From an uncultured bacterium (lineage in GTDB: Bacteria > Verrucomicrobiota > Lentisphaeria > Victivallales > UBA1829), in the NCBI GenBank assembly GCA_902780135.1, contig CACZEK010000012.1, positions 1 to 64,000 of the forward strand: a DNA stretch of 64,000 bases, read 5' to 3'. The translations under genes and the position numbers were made by a program. The notes below the pieces were generated by a model. It saw only the letters and a program-made list of their open reading frames with translations. It was not told where the DNA came from and did no database searches. Shown piece by piece: positions 25,113 to 32,401 of the stretch (within the stretch, counting starts at the first letter, position 1; each line of letters begins with the position of its first letter).

Positions 25113-26168
25113 TCAGGCGTCCTTTCCTTCGATCAGGACCAGCGACGCGCCGGATTTCCGCAGCTGGCGGTTCGCCCAGCGGGCGAATTCCCGGAGCGCG
25201 GGCAGATCCCAGTGCGGCAGGTCTTTCTTGCGGCCGCGGTCGAGGTGTCCGGCGCGGCGGCAGAAACGCCCGCCTTCGATCGCAATGGCGAAAACGTCGC
25301 CCTCCTTCGCGGAGGCGAGGCGCGTCCGCACCCATTTTTTCAGGCTGTTTTCGGTGGCCTGGGCGCAGGCGCATTCGCCGCATTCGGCGCGCAGGTCGAA
25401 CACGTCGGCATACGTCGCGTCCGGGGCGGCGGGATCGCCCCACTGCAGCGACCAGGTGATGTTCCAGTTGCGGCCCGGCGGAGGCGGCGTTTCCGCTTCA
25501 GCGGGGGAGAAGACGTACAGGCTCCAGGTGCAGATCAGGTCGCCGCCCTCGCTGCGGACGATGAACGTGGACACGCCGTCGCCGATGCGGGCGGCGTTCG
25601 CCCAGCGCCAGACGTCCTTCCCGGTCTCGAACCGCACGGTGCGGCCGTCGGCGAGGCGGAACAGGATCGCGAGCGGAGGCGTCGCGCCCTTGTAGAGTTC
25701 GGCGTCGGCGCCGAACGGCGTCAGCTCCGGCTCCTTCACGATGCCTTCGGCGGAGGGAATCTTCACAACGGCATACGCGGCGATGGAGCCGTGGAACCGC
25801 AGGCCGCCCGCCGTGAGGCTGCGGAGCTCGAACGCATGCGGCAGCTCGAATCCGGTCTGCACGGCAAGCGATGTATCGTCCAGCTTGTAGCGGTGCGAGA
25901 TCACCACCGGGATGCCGAACGGGATGCGGCTTTCGCTGTCGAACGAGACCTCCGCGCCGTCGTCGGAGTGATGCGGACGGCGGAGTCCGGCGAGCGCCAT
26001 GGACTCGGGATATTCGCCGGGGACCGCCTCCAGCGAGGTAACGGTCAGGCCGTCGAACGGCGTAAGCGTGAAAAGTCCGGCGGCGGGCTTGTCCAGCTCG
26101 AATCCGGCGCCTTCGCCGCCGAGCCGCCAGAGACCGTCGGGCGTCTGTTCAAATTGTCTGTAGTTCAT
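25113..26168 (-). CDS. Hypothetical beta-rich protein
   Basis: I do not recognise this 351-residue protein. It has no signal peptide. The first 270 residues alternate short strands (LTVTSLEAVPGE, IPVVISHRYKLDDTSLAVQTGFELP, WNITWSLQWGD), suggesting a beta-sandwich of the kind seen in sugar-mutarotase-like domains. The C-terminal part has a Cys cluster (AECGECACAQ) and ends in a charged helical region (DLPALREFARWANRQLRKSG). The ATG at 26168 overlaps the nitroreductase stop (ATGA), so the two are translationally coupled. The longer frame upstream only overlaps the nitroreductase gene. Confidence 0.7.
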   Translation of the reverse strand: MNYRQFEQTPDGLWRLGGEGAGFELDKPAAGLFTLTPFDGLTVTSLEAVPGEYPESMALAGLRRPHHSDDGAEVSFDSESRIPFGIPVVISHRYKLDDTSLAVQTGFELPHAFELRSLTAGGLRFHGSIAAYAVVKIPSAEGIVKEPELTPFGADAELYKGATPPLAILFRLADGRTVRFETGKDVWRWANAARIGDGVSTFIVRSEGGDLICTWSLYVFSPAEAETPPPPGRNWNITWSLQWGDPAAPDATYADVFDLRAECGECACAQATENSLKKWVRTRLASAKEGDVFAIAIEGGRFCRRAGHLDRGRKKDLPHWDLPALREFARWANRQLRKSGASLVLIEGKDA

Positions 26169-26674
26169 CCGATCACCTTCACAAGCTCGTCCACGGGTTT
26201 CACGTTGCGCGGACGGCAGGCGTTTTCCCTGCCGAATCCGAGCGGGGAGACCGCCACGGACCGCCACGGGGCGGCGATCCCGGCGGCGGCGTCCACTTCG
26301 TCGCGGTTGTAGCAGCAGATCCAGCACGTGCCGAGGCCTTCCGCCGTCGCCGCGAGCACGAAATGCTCCATCACGATCGACGCGTCCACGTCCACGATGG
26401 AACCGCCGTCGGGGCGCACCCATGCGGCGGAGGCGTTCCCCGCCAGGACCGCCACGACGGGCGCTTCCTTCAGCCACGGGAACATGATCTTTTCGCAGAT
26501 CTTCGCACGGGCGGCGGGGTCGCGGTACAGGAACAGCCGGAACGGCTGGCGGTTGCAGGCGGTCGGGGCGAGCTGGACGGCGCGCGAAATCCGCGCGAGG
26601 GCATCGTCCGGGACGTTTTTGTCAAGATAGCCGCGGACGCTGCGCCGGGCTTCGATCACATCGTAAAAATCCAT
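26165..26674 (-). CDS. Nitroreductase-family protein
   Basis: This 169-residue FMN-dependent oxidoreductase has the N-terminal signature DVIEARRSVRGYLDKNVP. APTACNRQPFRLFL follows, then the dimer/FMN region EGLGTCWICCYNRDEV. It is on the short side, as in compact nitroreductase subgroups. The substrate is unknown. It is the first gene of the operon with the unknown gene, tsaB and the GHL10 gene, and has a clear promoter upstream. Confidence 0.88.
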   Translation of the reverse strand: MDFYDVIEARRSVRGYLDKNVPDDALARISRAVQLAPTACNRQPFRLFLYRDPAARAKICEKIMFPWLKEAPVVAVLAGNASAAWVRPDGGSIVDVDASIVMEHFVLAATAEGLGTCWICCYNRDEVDAAAGIAAPWRSVAVSPLGFGRENACRPRNVKPVDELVKVIG

Positions 26675-26767
26675 GATAACCTCCTCGGAAAATCATTCCG
26701 CAAAGCAAGTTCATAACGGAAACGGCGCAAACAGGATTCCGCTTCAGCGGAAACAACGCCTTATCTT

Positions 26768-26795
26768 ACTATACAGGCGGCGCGCCATTTTTCAA
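26768..26795 (-). promoter_or_regulatory. Promoter of the nitroreductase-tsaB-GHL10 operon
   Basis: On the minus strand: TTGAAA (26795-26790) extended as TTGAAAAAT, a 16-bp spacer ending in CTG, TATAGT (26773-26768). Confidence 0.65.
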
Positions 26796-26826
26796 CCGGA
26801 AACAGCCGGATTTTTTCAAGGGATTT

Positions 26827-27597
26827 TCAAAGAAGGAAATCGGGGAGCCGCTTCGCGCATTGACGCAGCAGGGCGTCGCGCTCCCGCCAGTCCGGGCACA
26901 GCCCGTCCATTTTTTCCTTGAACCGCTCGGAATGGTTCATCTCGAACTTGTGGCAGAGTTCGTGCAGGATCACGTAGTCCACGGCCTCCGGCGGGAACAG
27001 CATCAGCAGGGTGTTCAGCGTGACTTTCCCCGTGGCGGAACAGCTCCCCCAGCGGGATCTCTGAGGATGCACCAGCACGCGGAACTCCGGGAGCCCCAGC
27101 GCCGCCGCATGAGCCCGGATGCGCGCCGTCAGCACGGGCTCCGCGATCTGCGTCAGCACGGACAGAAACGCCTGCGCGAAGGCTTTCGCGTCCGCGGGAT
27201 CGCCCCGCAGGGTGATCTGCCGGAACAGCGGGTCGTACCAGCACCGGACAGCGTCCGCGCCGGGAATCTCCTCCACCGTGATCTCCAACCGTTCCCCGGT
27301 CAGGCACAGTTCGAGTTCCGGCGGGATCCGCCTCGGCACATCCGGCCCGCGCGGCATCGCGCCGGGTTCCGGCGCCATCCGGCGGATCGTCGCCGCAAGC
27401 CACGCGGTCTTGCTCTCCGCGAACTTCCGGGCGGACGCCACGGAACGCCGTTTCGGGATCACCAGCTGGACCGAGAAGGGATGCGGACACACGCGCAGGA
27501 AGAAATGCTTTGCCTTCAGGGAACGGCGGACCGCGCAGCACACGGGCGGCATGCCGTCCGGCAGGTCAAGCATGATGTACTCGGGATCGGGCTGCAT
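26827..27597 (-). CDS. YgjP/WLM-type metal-dependent hydrolase (M48-like)
   Basis: This 256-residue protein has the zinc-peptidase motif HELCHKFEMNHSERF (HExxH plus a downstream His and Glu). It is preceded by RSRWGSCSATGKVTLN, the hallmark of the YgjP/DUF45 group related to SprT and WLM proteases. The N-terminal 120 residues contain an extra, less conserved segment around the usual RRKRVR-type region (RSLKAKHFFLRVCP). Function in bacteria is not well established. It is a single-gene unit between two operons. Confidence 0.85.
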   Translation of the reverse strand: MQPDPEYIMLDLPDGMPPVCCAVRRSLKAKHFFLRVCPHPFSVQLVIPKRRSVASARKFAESKTAWLAATIRRMAPEPGAMPRGPDVPRRIPPELELCLTGERLEITVEEIPGADAVRCWYDPLFRQITLRGDPADAKAFAQAFLSVLTQIAEPVLTARIRAHAAALGLPEFRVLVHPQRSRWGSCSATGKVTLNTLLMLFPPEAVDYVILHELCHKFEMNHSERFKEKMDGLCPDWRERDALLRQCAKRLPDFLL

Positions 27598-27613
27598 GGC
27601 TTACGGAGCTCAC

Positions 27614-27642
27614 AAGATAATGAAGCTGAATAGGATTCGCAA
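27614..27642 (-). promoter_or_regulatory. Candidate promoter of the YgjP-type gene
   Basis: On the minus strand: TTGCGA (27642-27637), a 17-bp spacer, TATCTT (27619-27614), about 20 bp before the ATG. Confidence 0.4.
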
Positions 27643-27648
27643 AGAATA

Positions 27649-27671
27649 AGTCTTATGGGACCTATAAGACT
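27649..27671 (-). terminator. Terminator-like hairpin after murB-ddl
   Basis: AGTCTTAT and ATAAGACT form a perfect 8-bp stem with a 7-nt loop. Read on the minus strand it is followed by TATTCTTT, a weak U-tract. It stands between the murB-ddl gene and the YgjP-type gene. Confidence 0.45.
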
Positions 27672-27737
27672 CATGTCGTGTGCGGGCGAAAGACGCACCG
27701 GGTATCAGCACTGCCGCAGCGGAGGCGATGTCTCCTC
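27672..27737. repeat. Repeat-like hairpin element copy B
   Basis: This stretch follows the murB-ddl stop. It shares with 11463-11518 the same order of landmarks: CAT, CGTGTG, a hairpin (GTGCG/CGCAC) around GCGAAAG, TAT, CAG and a GGAG...CTCC hairpin touching the stop codon of the minus-strand gene. The copies are diverged, so this is a family resemblance rather than an exact repeat. Confidence 0.35.
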
Positions 27738-29649
27738 AGGCTTTCTTCCCGTGGCCGTATGCGGCGTAGGCGAGCGCGGAGCAGACCTCGGCGGAGGTGC
27801 GGCCGAAGACGGCGATCGACTTCGGAAGCAGGCTGGACGCCGTGAACCCCGGGAGGCTGTTGCCCTCCAGCATGAACACCGCCTTGTCGGAATCGCGCAC
27901 GATGACGTCGATGCGGATGAGCGTGGTGTTGCCGACCGCCTGTGCGAACTTCAGCGCGGCGGCGGCGATCTCCTTCTGGACTGCCTGGTCGATGGTGACC
28001 GGCGGGCAGAAATACTTGGTCTCGCCCTGGGCGTGGGTGTACTTGGCGTCGTAGTCGTAGAGGGTACCGGGGTGCTGGATCTCGACGACGGGGTAGACTT
28101 CGCCGAGGACGACGCCGACCGTGGCCTCGGTCCCGGCGATGAACTCCTCGACGAGCACGCGCCTGTCGTATTTGAGCGCGGTGGAGAGCGCGAACTTCCA
28201 TTCGGAGGCGTCGCGCACGAGCGACAGCCCGAACGTGGAGCCTTCGGAGTTCGGCTTCACGATCAGCGGCAGCTTCATCCCGGCGGGTATCTCCGCCTCC
28301 GGGTCGTCGATCACGGCGTAGGCGGCGTTGCGGATGCCCGCCTGGTCCATCACGCGCTTGGATTCGAACTTGTCCATCACGATGCGGCAGGACTCGGCGG
28401 ACCCGCCGACGAACGGGATCCCGGCCTGTTCCATGAGCGCCTGGATCGTGCCGTCCTCGCCGAAGCCGCCGTGCAGCACGGGGTAGACGACGTCCGCGGC
28501 GCGCATCCGGTCGGTGATCTCCGGCTTCGTGATGTCGTACGTGGTGACGTTGTGTCCGGCGTCGCGGAGCGCGCTTGCGACGTTCGCCGCGGACTGGAGC
28601 GAGATTTCACGTTCGGAACTGGCTCCGCCCATGAGGACGAGGATGTCCAGGGGAGTCTGCTGGCACATGGCCGCCGCCTGTTCTTTCATGTTGATCGATT
28701 TGACCTCAGGTTGAAGGATGATGTTGGAATGCCGGAAAACCGCGCTTCGCATCGCGCGGATGAGTTCGTAGCAGTCGTGGCCGGAATGCGCCAGGAGCTC
28801 CGGCGAAGGCGAGGCGTCGCGCACGATCCAGTTCGCGTGAACGGGGGACACCACGAACGCGCCGGACCGCTTGCCCTTCATCCCGGCGGATTCCAGCAGA
28901 CGGCCCGCGTAGAGTTCGGGCGCGGGGTTGCGGAAGATCGAGCCCGCGCTGCGTCCCTGCGGCGACTGGCGGCGGCGTTCGTGCTCCGCGTCCATGGCGG
29001 CTTTTTCCGCCGCCGGATCGACCGGACGGAACCGGAACCGCGCGGACATGACCATGATGTTCTCCGGGATGCCGGAGTCGCGGTAGCGCCAGAGATAGGC
29101 GTTCTTCGGGACGACGGACACGGACGCGGTCCCGAGGTCGAGCAGCGTCATGTCCAGCAGGAAATCGGAAATGGTCTGGCCGTTTGCGCCGGCGTTCATG
29201 TGCAGGCCGCCGCCGACGGAGCCGGGGATGCCGCACAGGCCCGCCGCGCCGCCGAAGCCGTGCTTCAGCGCTTCGTTCAGGACCGCCGCCAGCTTCGCGC
29301 CCGCGCCCGCCGTGCAGAGGCCGTCGTCCGAGCAGGAGACTTCCGCCAGCACGCCGGACGGCTTGAGGTAGACGGTGCCGTCGGTCGGCTCGTCGGACCC
29401 GACCAGGTTCGTGCCCGCGCCGAGCGGACGCGCGATCCATCCGGCGCTGAGGATGTAGCGCAGGAATTCGAGCGTGACGGCGGGATCGGTAACACGCGCG
29501 TAGAGGAATGTGCCGGAACCCGCGCCGAGGGAGGTGTGGTCCGCCCAGACGGCGTCGGAGACGAGCTCAATGCCGGGGAACTCCGCGGCGGCTCCGGCGA
29601 TCAGTTCACTTTTTGTAAACTTTCTTGGGATCAAAGACACGTTCTCCAA
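27736..29649 (-). CDS. Fused UDP-N-acetylenolpyruvoylglucosamine reductase and D-alanine-D-alanine ligase
   Basis: This 637-residue fusion performs two peptidoglycan-precursor steps. Residues about 1-318 are MurB: the FAD site [11 protein letters not shown], the [15 protein letters not shown] segment, the catalytic Ser region AGSIFRNP and a terminal Glu in [10 protein letters not shown]. Residues about 334-637 are Ddl: [27 protein letters not shown], the ATP-grasp loop [14 protein letters not shown] and the terminal [17 protein letters not shown]. The frame is open across the join. Met321 could also act as an internal start for free Ddl. Its ATG lies inside hisI with a 44-nt overlap. MurC-Ddl fusion is known in Chlamydiae; this pairing is different. 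Confidence 0.92.
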   Translation of the reverse strand: MENVSLIPRKFTKSELIAGAAAEFPGIELVSDAVWADHTSLGAGSGTFLYARVTDPAVTLEFLRYILSAGWIARPLGAGTNLVGSDEPTDGTVYLKPSGVLAEVSCSDDGLCTAGAGAKLAAVLNEALKHGFGGAAGLCGIPGSVGGGLHMNAGANGQTISDFLLDMTLLDLGTASVSVVPKNAYLWRYRDSGIPENIMVMSARFRFRPVDPAAEKAAMDAEHERRRQSPQGRSAGSIFRNPAPELYAGRLLESAGMKGKRSGAFVVSPVHANWIVRDASPSPELLAHSGHDCYELIRAMRSAVFRHSNIILQPEVKSINMKEQAAAMCQQTPLDILVLMGGASSEREISLQSAANVASALRDAGHNVTTYDITKPEITDRMRAADVVYPVLHGGFGEDGTIQALMEQAGIPFVGGSAESCRIVMDKFESKRVMDQAGIRNAAYAVIDDPEAEIPAGMKLPLIVKPNSEGSTFGLSLVRDASEWKFALSTALKYDRRVLVEEFIAGTEATVGVVLGEVYPVVEIQHPGTLYDYDAKYTHAQGETKYFCPPVTIDQAVQKEIAAAALKFAQAVGNTTLIRIDVIVRDSDKAVFMLEGNSLPGFTASSLLPKSIAVFGRTSAEVCSALAYAAYGHGKKA

Positions 29650-29983
29650 CGACTTCCAGAGTGTCGCCCGCGACTTTGCGGAAGAAGCAGGTGCGGTAGC
29701 CTTCGTGGCAGGCGGCGCCGCCGACCTGCTCGACCTTGAAGATCACGGTGTCGGCGTCGCAGTCCACCAGGATCTCCTTCACGATCTGCACGTTGCCGGA
29801 CTCCTCGCCCTTGTGCCAGAGCTTGGAGCGGGAACGGGACCAGTAGACGCCGTGTCCGGTTCTGAGCGTTTCCTTCCAGGACTCCTCGTTGATGTAGGCG
29901 AGCATGAGGACCTCGCCGGTCTTCCAGTCCTGGGCGATGGCGGGGATGAGGCCGCCGCTTTTCTTGAAATCAAGTTCGATCAT
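29606..29983 (-). CDS. hisI: Phosphoribosyl-AMP cyclohydrolase
   Basis: This 125-residue enzyme opens the adenine ring of phosphoribosyl-AMP in histidine synthesis. The metal-binding DCDADT and the [19 protein letters not shown] signature with its conserved Cys residues are intact. [16 protein letters not shown] is also typical. The HisE pyrophosphatase domain is absent, and no other his gene is near. Its 3' end overlaps murB-ddl by 44 nt. It lies 33 bp after the YcfL-like lipoprotein gene. Confidence 0.95.
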   Translation of the reverse strand: MIELDFKKSGGLIPAIAQDWKTGEVLMLAYINEESWKETLRTGHGVYWSRSRSKLWHKGEESGNVQIVKEILVDCDADTVIFKVEQVGGAACHEGYRTCFFRKVAGDTLEVVGERVFDPKKVYKK

Positions 29984-30016
29984 GGCAAATCTGTCCGGAA
30001 ATGGTGCGTGGTGCGG

Positions 30017-30691
30017 TCACTTCTCCGCGGGAACGGCAGCGGGAGCGGAAGCGGAGTCGCTCGGGACGCCGATGGTCTTGACGTCGTTTTTGTCGCCGGA
30101 GACGTTCTCCTGCGGAAGCGAAGGAATGGCTTCCCTGACCGTTTCCTCTTCCGCCTCGGCGGCCGCGGATTCGGCATCGGCTTCCGCGGCTTCATCGGCT
30201 TCCCCGTCGGCGGGTTCCACGCCGTCGGAGAAGGGCTTTTCGGAAGCCGTGAACAGGCTCATGGCGAAGTTGCGGCACTCCTCGGTCGGGGCGTGGCCGA
30301 CGAAACGCACGGGATCGCCGGGGATGGTCGAACGGAGACGGTAGGACTCCTGCTCGGGAACGAGGTTGCCTTCGGCGTCGAGCCAGTAGAAACGGTAGGC
30401 GAACTCGTAGTCGATGTCGCCGAAGAACGCCCACTTCAGGGCGGAAAGCTCGGGAGTCTTGCCGGAAACGCGCACGGCGAGATAGCCGTTTTCGTTGATC
30501 TCGCTCTCGACGTTGCTGAACACGAAGATATTCGCGGCATCCCTGGAGATGTAGATGTTGCCGGGCTGGACTTCCGTTGCCCCGTCCGCTTCGATCACGT
30601 GGACGCGCTCGTCGGTGGGAGCCGGAGTCGAAGCGCATGCCGAAACGACCAAGGCGCATGCGGCGGCCGTCAGAATGGAGAACAGTTTCAT
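30017..30691 (-). CDS. YcfL/DUF1425-like lipoprotein
   Basis: This 224-residue lipoprotein has lipobox VVSAC, with Cys19 acylated. Residues about 50-150 follow the YcfL/DUF1425 pattern (GYLAVRVSGKT, FAYRFYWLDAEGNLV, GHAPTEECRNFAMSLF). YcfL is a periplasmic-facing lipoprotein encoded next to LpoB in enteric bacteria. The last 70 residues form an acidic, Ala/Glu-rich disordered tail. It is the first gene of an operon with hisI and murB-ddl, which fits a cell-wall link without proving one. Confidence 0.75.
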   Translation of the reverse strand: MKLFSILTAAACALVVSACASTPAPTDERVHVIEADGATEVQPGNIYISRDAANIFVFSNVESEINENGYLAVRVSGKTPELSALKWAFFGDIDYEFAYRFYWLDAEGNLVPEQESYRLRSTIPGDPVRFVGHAPTEECRNFAMSLFTASEKPFSDGVEPADGEADEAAEADAESAAAEAEEETVREAIPSLPQENVSGDKNDVKTIGVPSDSASAPAAVPAEK

Positions 30692-30749
30692 GGTTGTTGC
30701 CTTTCGGTTTTATTCTAAAAACAATTGTTTGATTTGTATTCCGGTGAGT

Positions 30750-30778
30750 AATTTACACCGCGCAGGCGGTGTTTTCAA
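30750..30778 (-). promoter_or_regulatory. Promoter of the YcfL-hisI-murB/ddl operon, with a palindromic spacer
   Basis: On the minus strand: TTGAAA (30778-30773), a 17-bp spacer, TAAATT (30755-30750). The -35 box contains the gltA stop codon. The spacer is almost exactly a perfect inverted repeat, ACACCGC-loop-GCGGTGT (30755-30772). It could be an operator inside the promoter, a gltA terminator hairpin, or both. Confidence 0.6.
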
Positions 30779-32049
30779 GCCTCGATGTCACATTTTTTGC
30801 CGACATACACCTGGCGCGGGCGCACGATCTTGGTGTTCATGCCGATCATTTCCCGCCAGTGGGCGATCCAGCCGGGCAGGCGCGCCAGCGCGAACATCAC
30901 GGTGAACATCTTCTCCGGGATGCCGAGCGCGCGGTAGAGGATGCCGGAGTAGAAGTCGACGTTCGGGTAGAGGTTGCGGGAGACGAAATAGTCGTCGCTG
31001 AGGGCGGCCTTTTCGACCTCGAACGCCACCTGGAGCAGCGGGTCGGTCACGCGGCGCTTCGCGAAATAGCGTTCGCACTCCGCCTTGATGATCCGGGCGC
31101 GCGGGTCGAACGTCTTGTACACGCGGTGCCCGAAGCCCATGAGGCGTTCCGGGTTGTTGTGGTCCTTCACGCGGTCGAAGAACCTCTTCACGTTGCCGTC
31201 GTGCTCGATGCGGCGGAACATCTCGATGACTTCCTGGTTGGCGCCGCCGTGGAGCGGGCCGGACAGCGCGGACACGCCGGCGGAGATCGTGGCGTACAGG
31301 TTCACCTGCGCGCTGCCGATCGTGCGGACCGTCGTGGTCGAGCAGTTCTGCTCGTGGTCGGCGTGGAGGATCAGCAGGACGTTCAGCACGCGCACCGCCT
31401 CCTCGGAGATCTCGTACGGCATGACCGGGGAGTCGAACATCATGTTCAGGAAGTTCGCGCAGTAGGACAGGTCGTAGCGCGGATAGACGACCGGCTCGCC
31501 GATGCTCTTCTTGTACGCGAACGCCGCCATCGTGCGGACCGTGGAGATCAGGCGCGCCGTGGACGTGTCGATGTCCTCGCGGAACGACAGCAGGTCGACG
31601 TTCGGATAGAACACCGCCAGGGCGTTGATCATGGTCGACAGGATGTGCATGGGGTGCGCGCCGCGCGGATACAGGTCGAAGAAATGGCGCATGTCCTCAT
31701 GCAGCAGGGAGTTGACGTTCAGGAGCTTGGAGAACGCGCGCGCCTCCTCCGGGCTCGGCAGTTCGCCGTGGACCAGCAGGTACGCGACGTGGACGAACCG
31801 GAGCTTCTCGTCCGCCACAAGCTTCTCGATCGGAATCCCGCGGTAGCACAGGATGCCCTTTTCGCCGTTCACGTATGTGATGCTGCTGCGGCAGACCGCG
31901 GTGTTCATCAGGCCGGGGTCGAACGTGAGGCAGCCGGTCATCTTGCGGAGCGCTGTGATATCTATCGCTTTTTCGCCCTCGGTCCCGACAATAATCGGCA
32001 ACTTGATCTCCTGTCCGTTTACGGACAATGTCGCGAATTCACTCGCCAT
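30775..32049 (-). CDS. gltA: Citrate synthase (hexameric type)
   Basis: This enzyme of about 424 residues condenses acetyl-CoA and oxaloacetate. Key motifs are the ILHADHEQNCSTTTVR block with its catalytic His, GPLHGGANQEV, and GFGHRVYKTFDPRA with the catalytic His; the C-terminal Asp region is present too. The N-terminal extension with TFDPGLMNTAVCRSSITYVNGE is typical of Gram-negative NADH-sensitive enzymes. Two ATGs stand side by side. The second (32049) is 7 nt from AGGAGG and is preferred; the first (32052) is only 4 nt away. Confidence 0.96.
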   Translation of the reverse strand: MASEFATLSVNGQEIKLPIIVGTEGEKAIDITALRKMTGCLTFDPGLMNTAVCRSSITYVNGEKGILCYRGIPIEKLVADEKLRFVHVAYLLVHGELPSPEEARAFSKLLNVNSLLHEDMRHFFDLYPRGAHPMHILSTMINALAVFYPNVDLLSFREDIDTSTARLISTVRTMAAFAYKKSIGEPVVYPRYDLSYCANFLNMMFDSPVMPYEISEEAVRVLNVLLILHADHEQNCSTTTVRTIGSAQVNLYATISAGVSALSGPLHGGANQEVIEMFRRIEHDGNVKRFFDRVKDHNNPERLMGFGHRVYKTFDPRARIIKAECERYFAKRRVTDPLLQVAFEVEKAALSDDYFVSRNLYPNVDFYSGILYRALGIPEKMFTVMFALARLPGWIAHWREMIGMNTKIVRPRQVYVGKKCDIEA

Positions 32050-32125
32050 CATTCAGCCTCCTCTCTCGTATGGTTTCGGGCCGTTCGTGGTTGCAGTCGA
32101 TGTATGAAAATCATATAAACTGAAT

Positions 32126-32154
32126 AATGTACACCCCGCACGCGGAAAAATCAA
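32126..32154 (-). promoter_or_regulatory. gltA: gltA promoter
   Basis: On the minus strand: TTGATT (32154-32149), a 17-bp spacer ending in GTG, TACATT (32131-32126), about 75 bp before the gltA start. Confidence 0.6.
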
Positions 32155-32213
32155 GCGAAAAATGAATATAGATATGGGAAAAGATGAAATGCGGCCGCGG
32201 CGGCTTACGGATA

Positions 32214-32269
32214 TGAGACAAGTTTGCCGCATGGGCGGCTGGGACACAGTACTGAGACACTTTGTCTCA
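32214..32269. promoter_or_regulatory. TGAGACA dyad and half-site, candidate activator binding sites
   Basis: TGAGACA-CTT-TGTCTCA (32253-32269) is a perfect inverted repeat. A third TGAGACA stands at 32214-32220. The dyad centre is about 89 bp before the predicted sigma-54 start site of clpB, the usual range for an enhancer bound by a sigma-54 activator. Which activator is unknown. Confidence 0.55.
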
Positions 32270-32323
32270 TTCCGCTCCCATCACGCAAGCCGCAACCGCC
32301 TGATCCTGAAACGTTTTAAATCT

Positions 32324-32340
32324 TGGCACGCAAGTTGCTT
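32324..32340 (+). promoter_or_regulatory. clpB: Sigma-54-type (-24/-12) promoter of clpB
   Basis: TGGCACG-CAAG-TTGCTT matches the RpoN consensus TGGCACG-N4-TTGCW. The invariant GG (32325-32326) and GC (32337-32338) are separated by exactly 10 bp. Transcription would start near 32350, about 50 nt before the clpB ATG. No sigma-70-type pair as good is visible nearby. Confidence 0.75.
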
Positions 32341-32401
32341 GATTTCAGCCGGCATACGCAATATACAACAAACAACAACCGAAAACAAAGGAGTCGCGAT
32401 T

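Larger units (their letters stand above)
32053..32401. other. Divergent gltA/clpB control region
   Basis: The 349 bp between gltA and clpB hold a gltA promoter on the left, an inverted repeat with an extra half-site in the middle, and a sigma-54-type promoter on the right. I see no CIRCE element and no gene. The open frame running into clpB from 32162 would cover all these signals. Confidence 0.7.

Noticed and set aside
32162-32401. In-frame upstream extension of clpB by 80 residues
   Set aside because: It would run through the TGAGACA dyad and the sigma-54 promoter and adds residues absent from ClpB. The ATG at 32402 has a strong ribosome site and gives the standard N-terminus.
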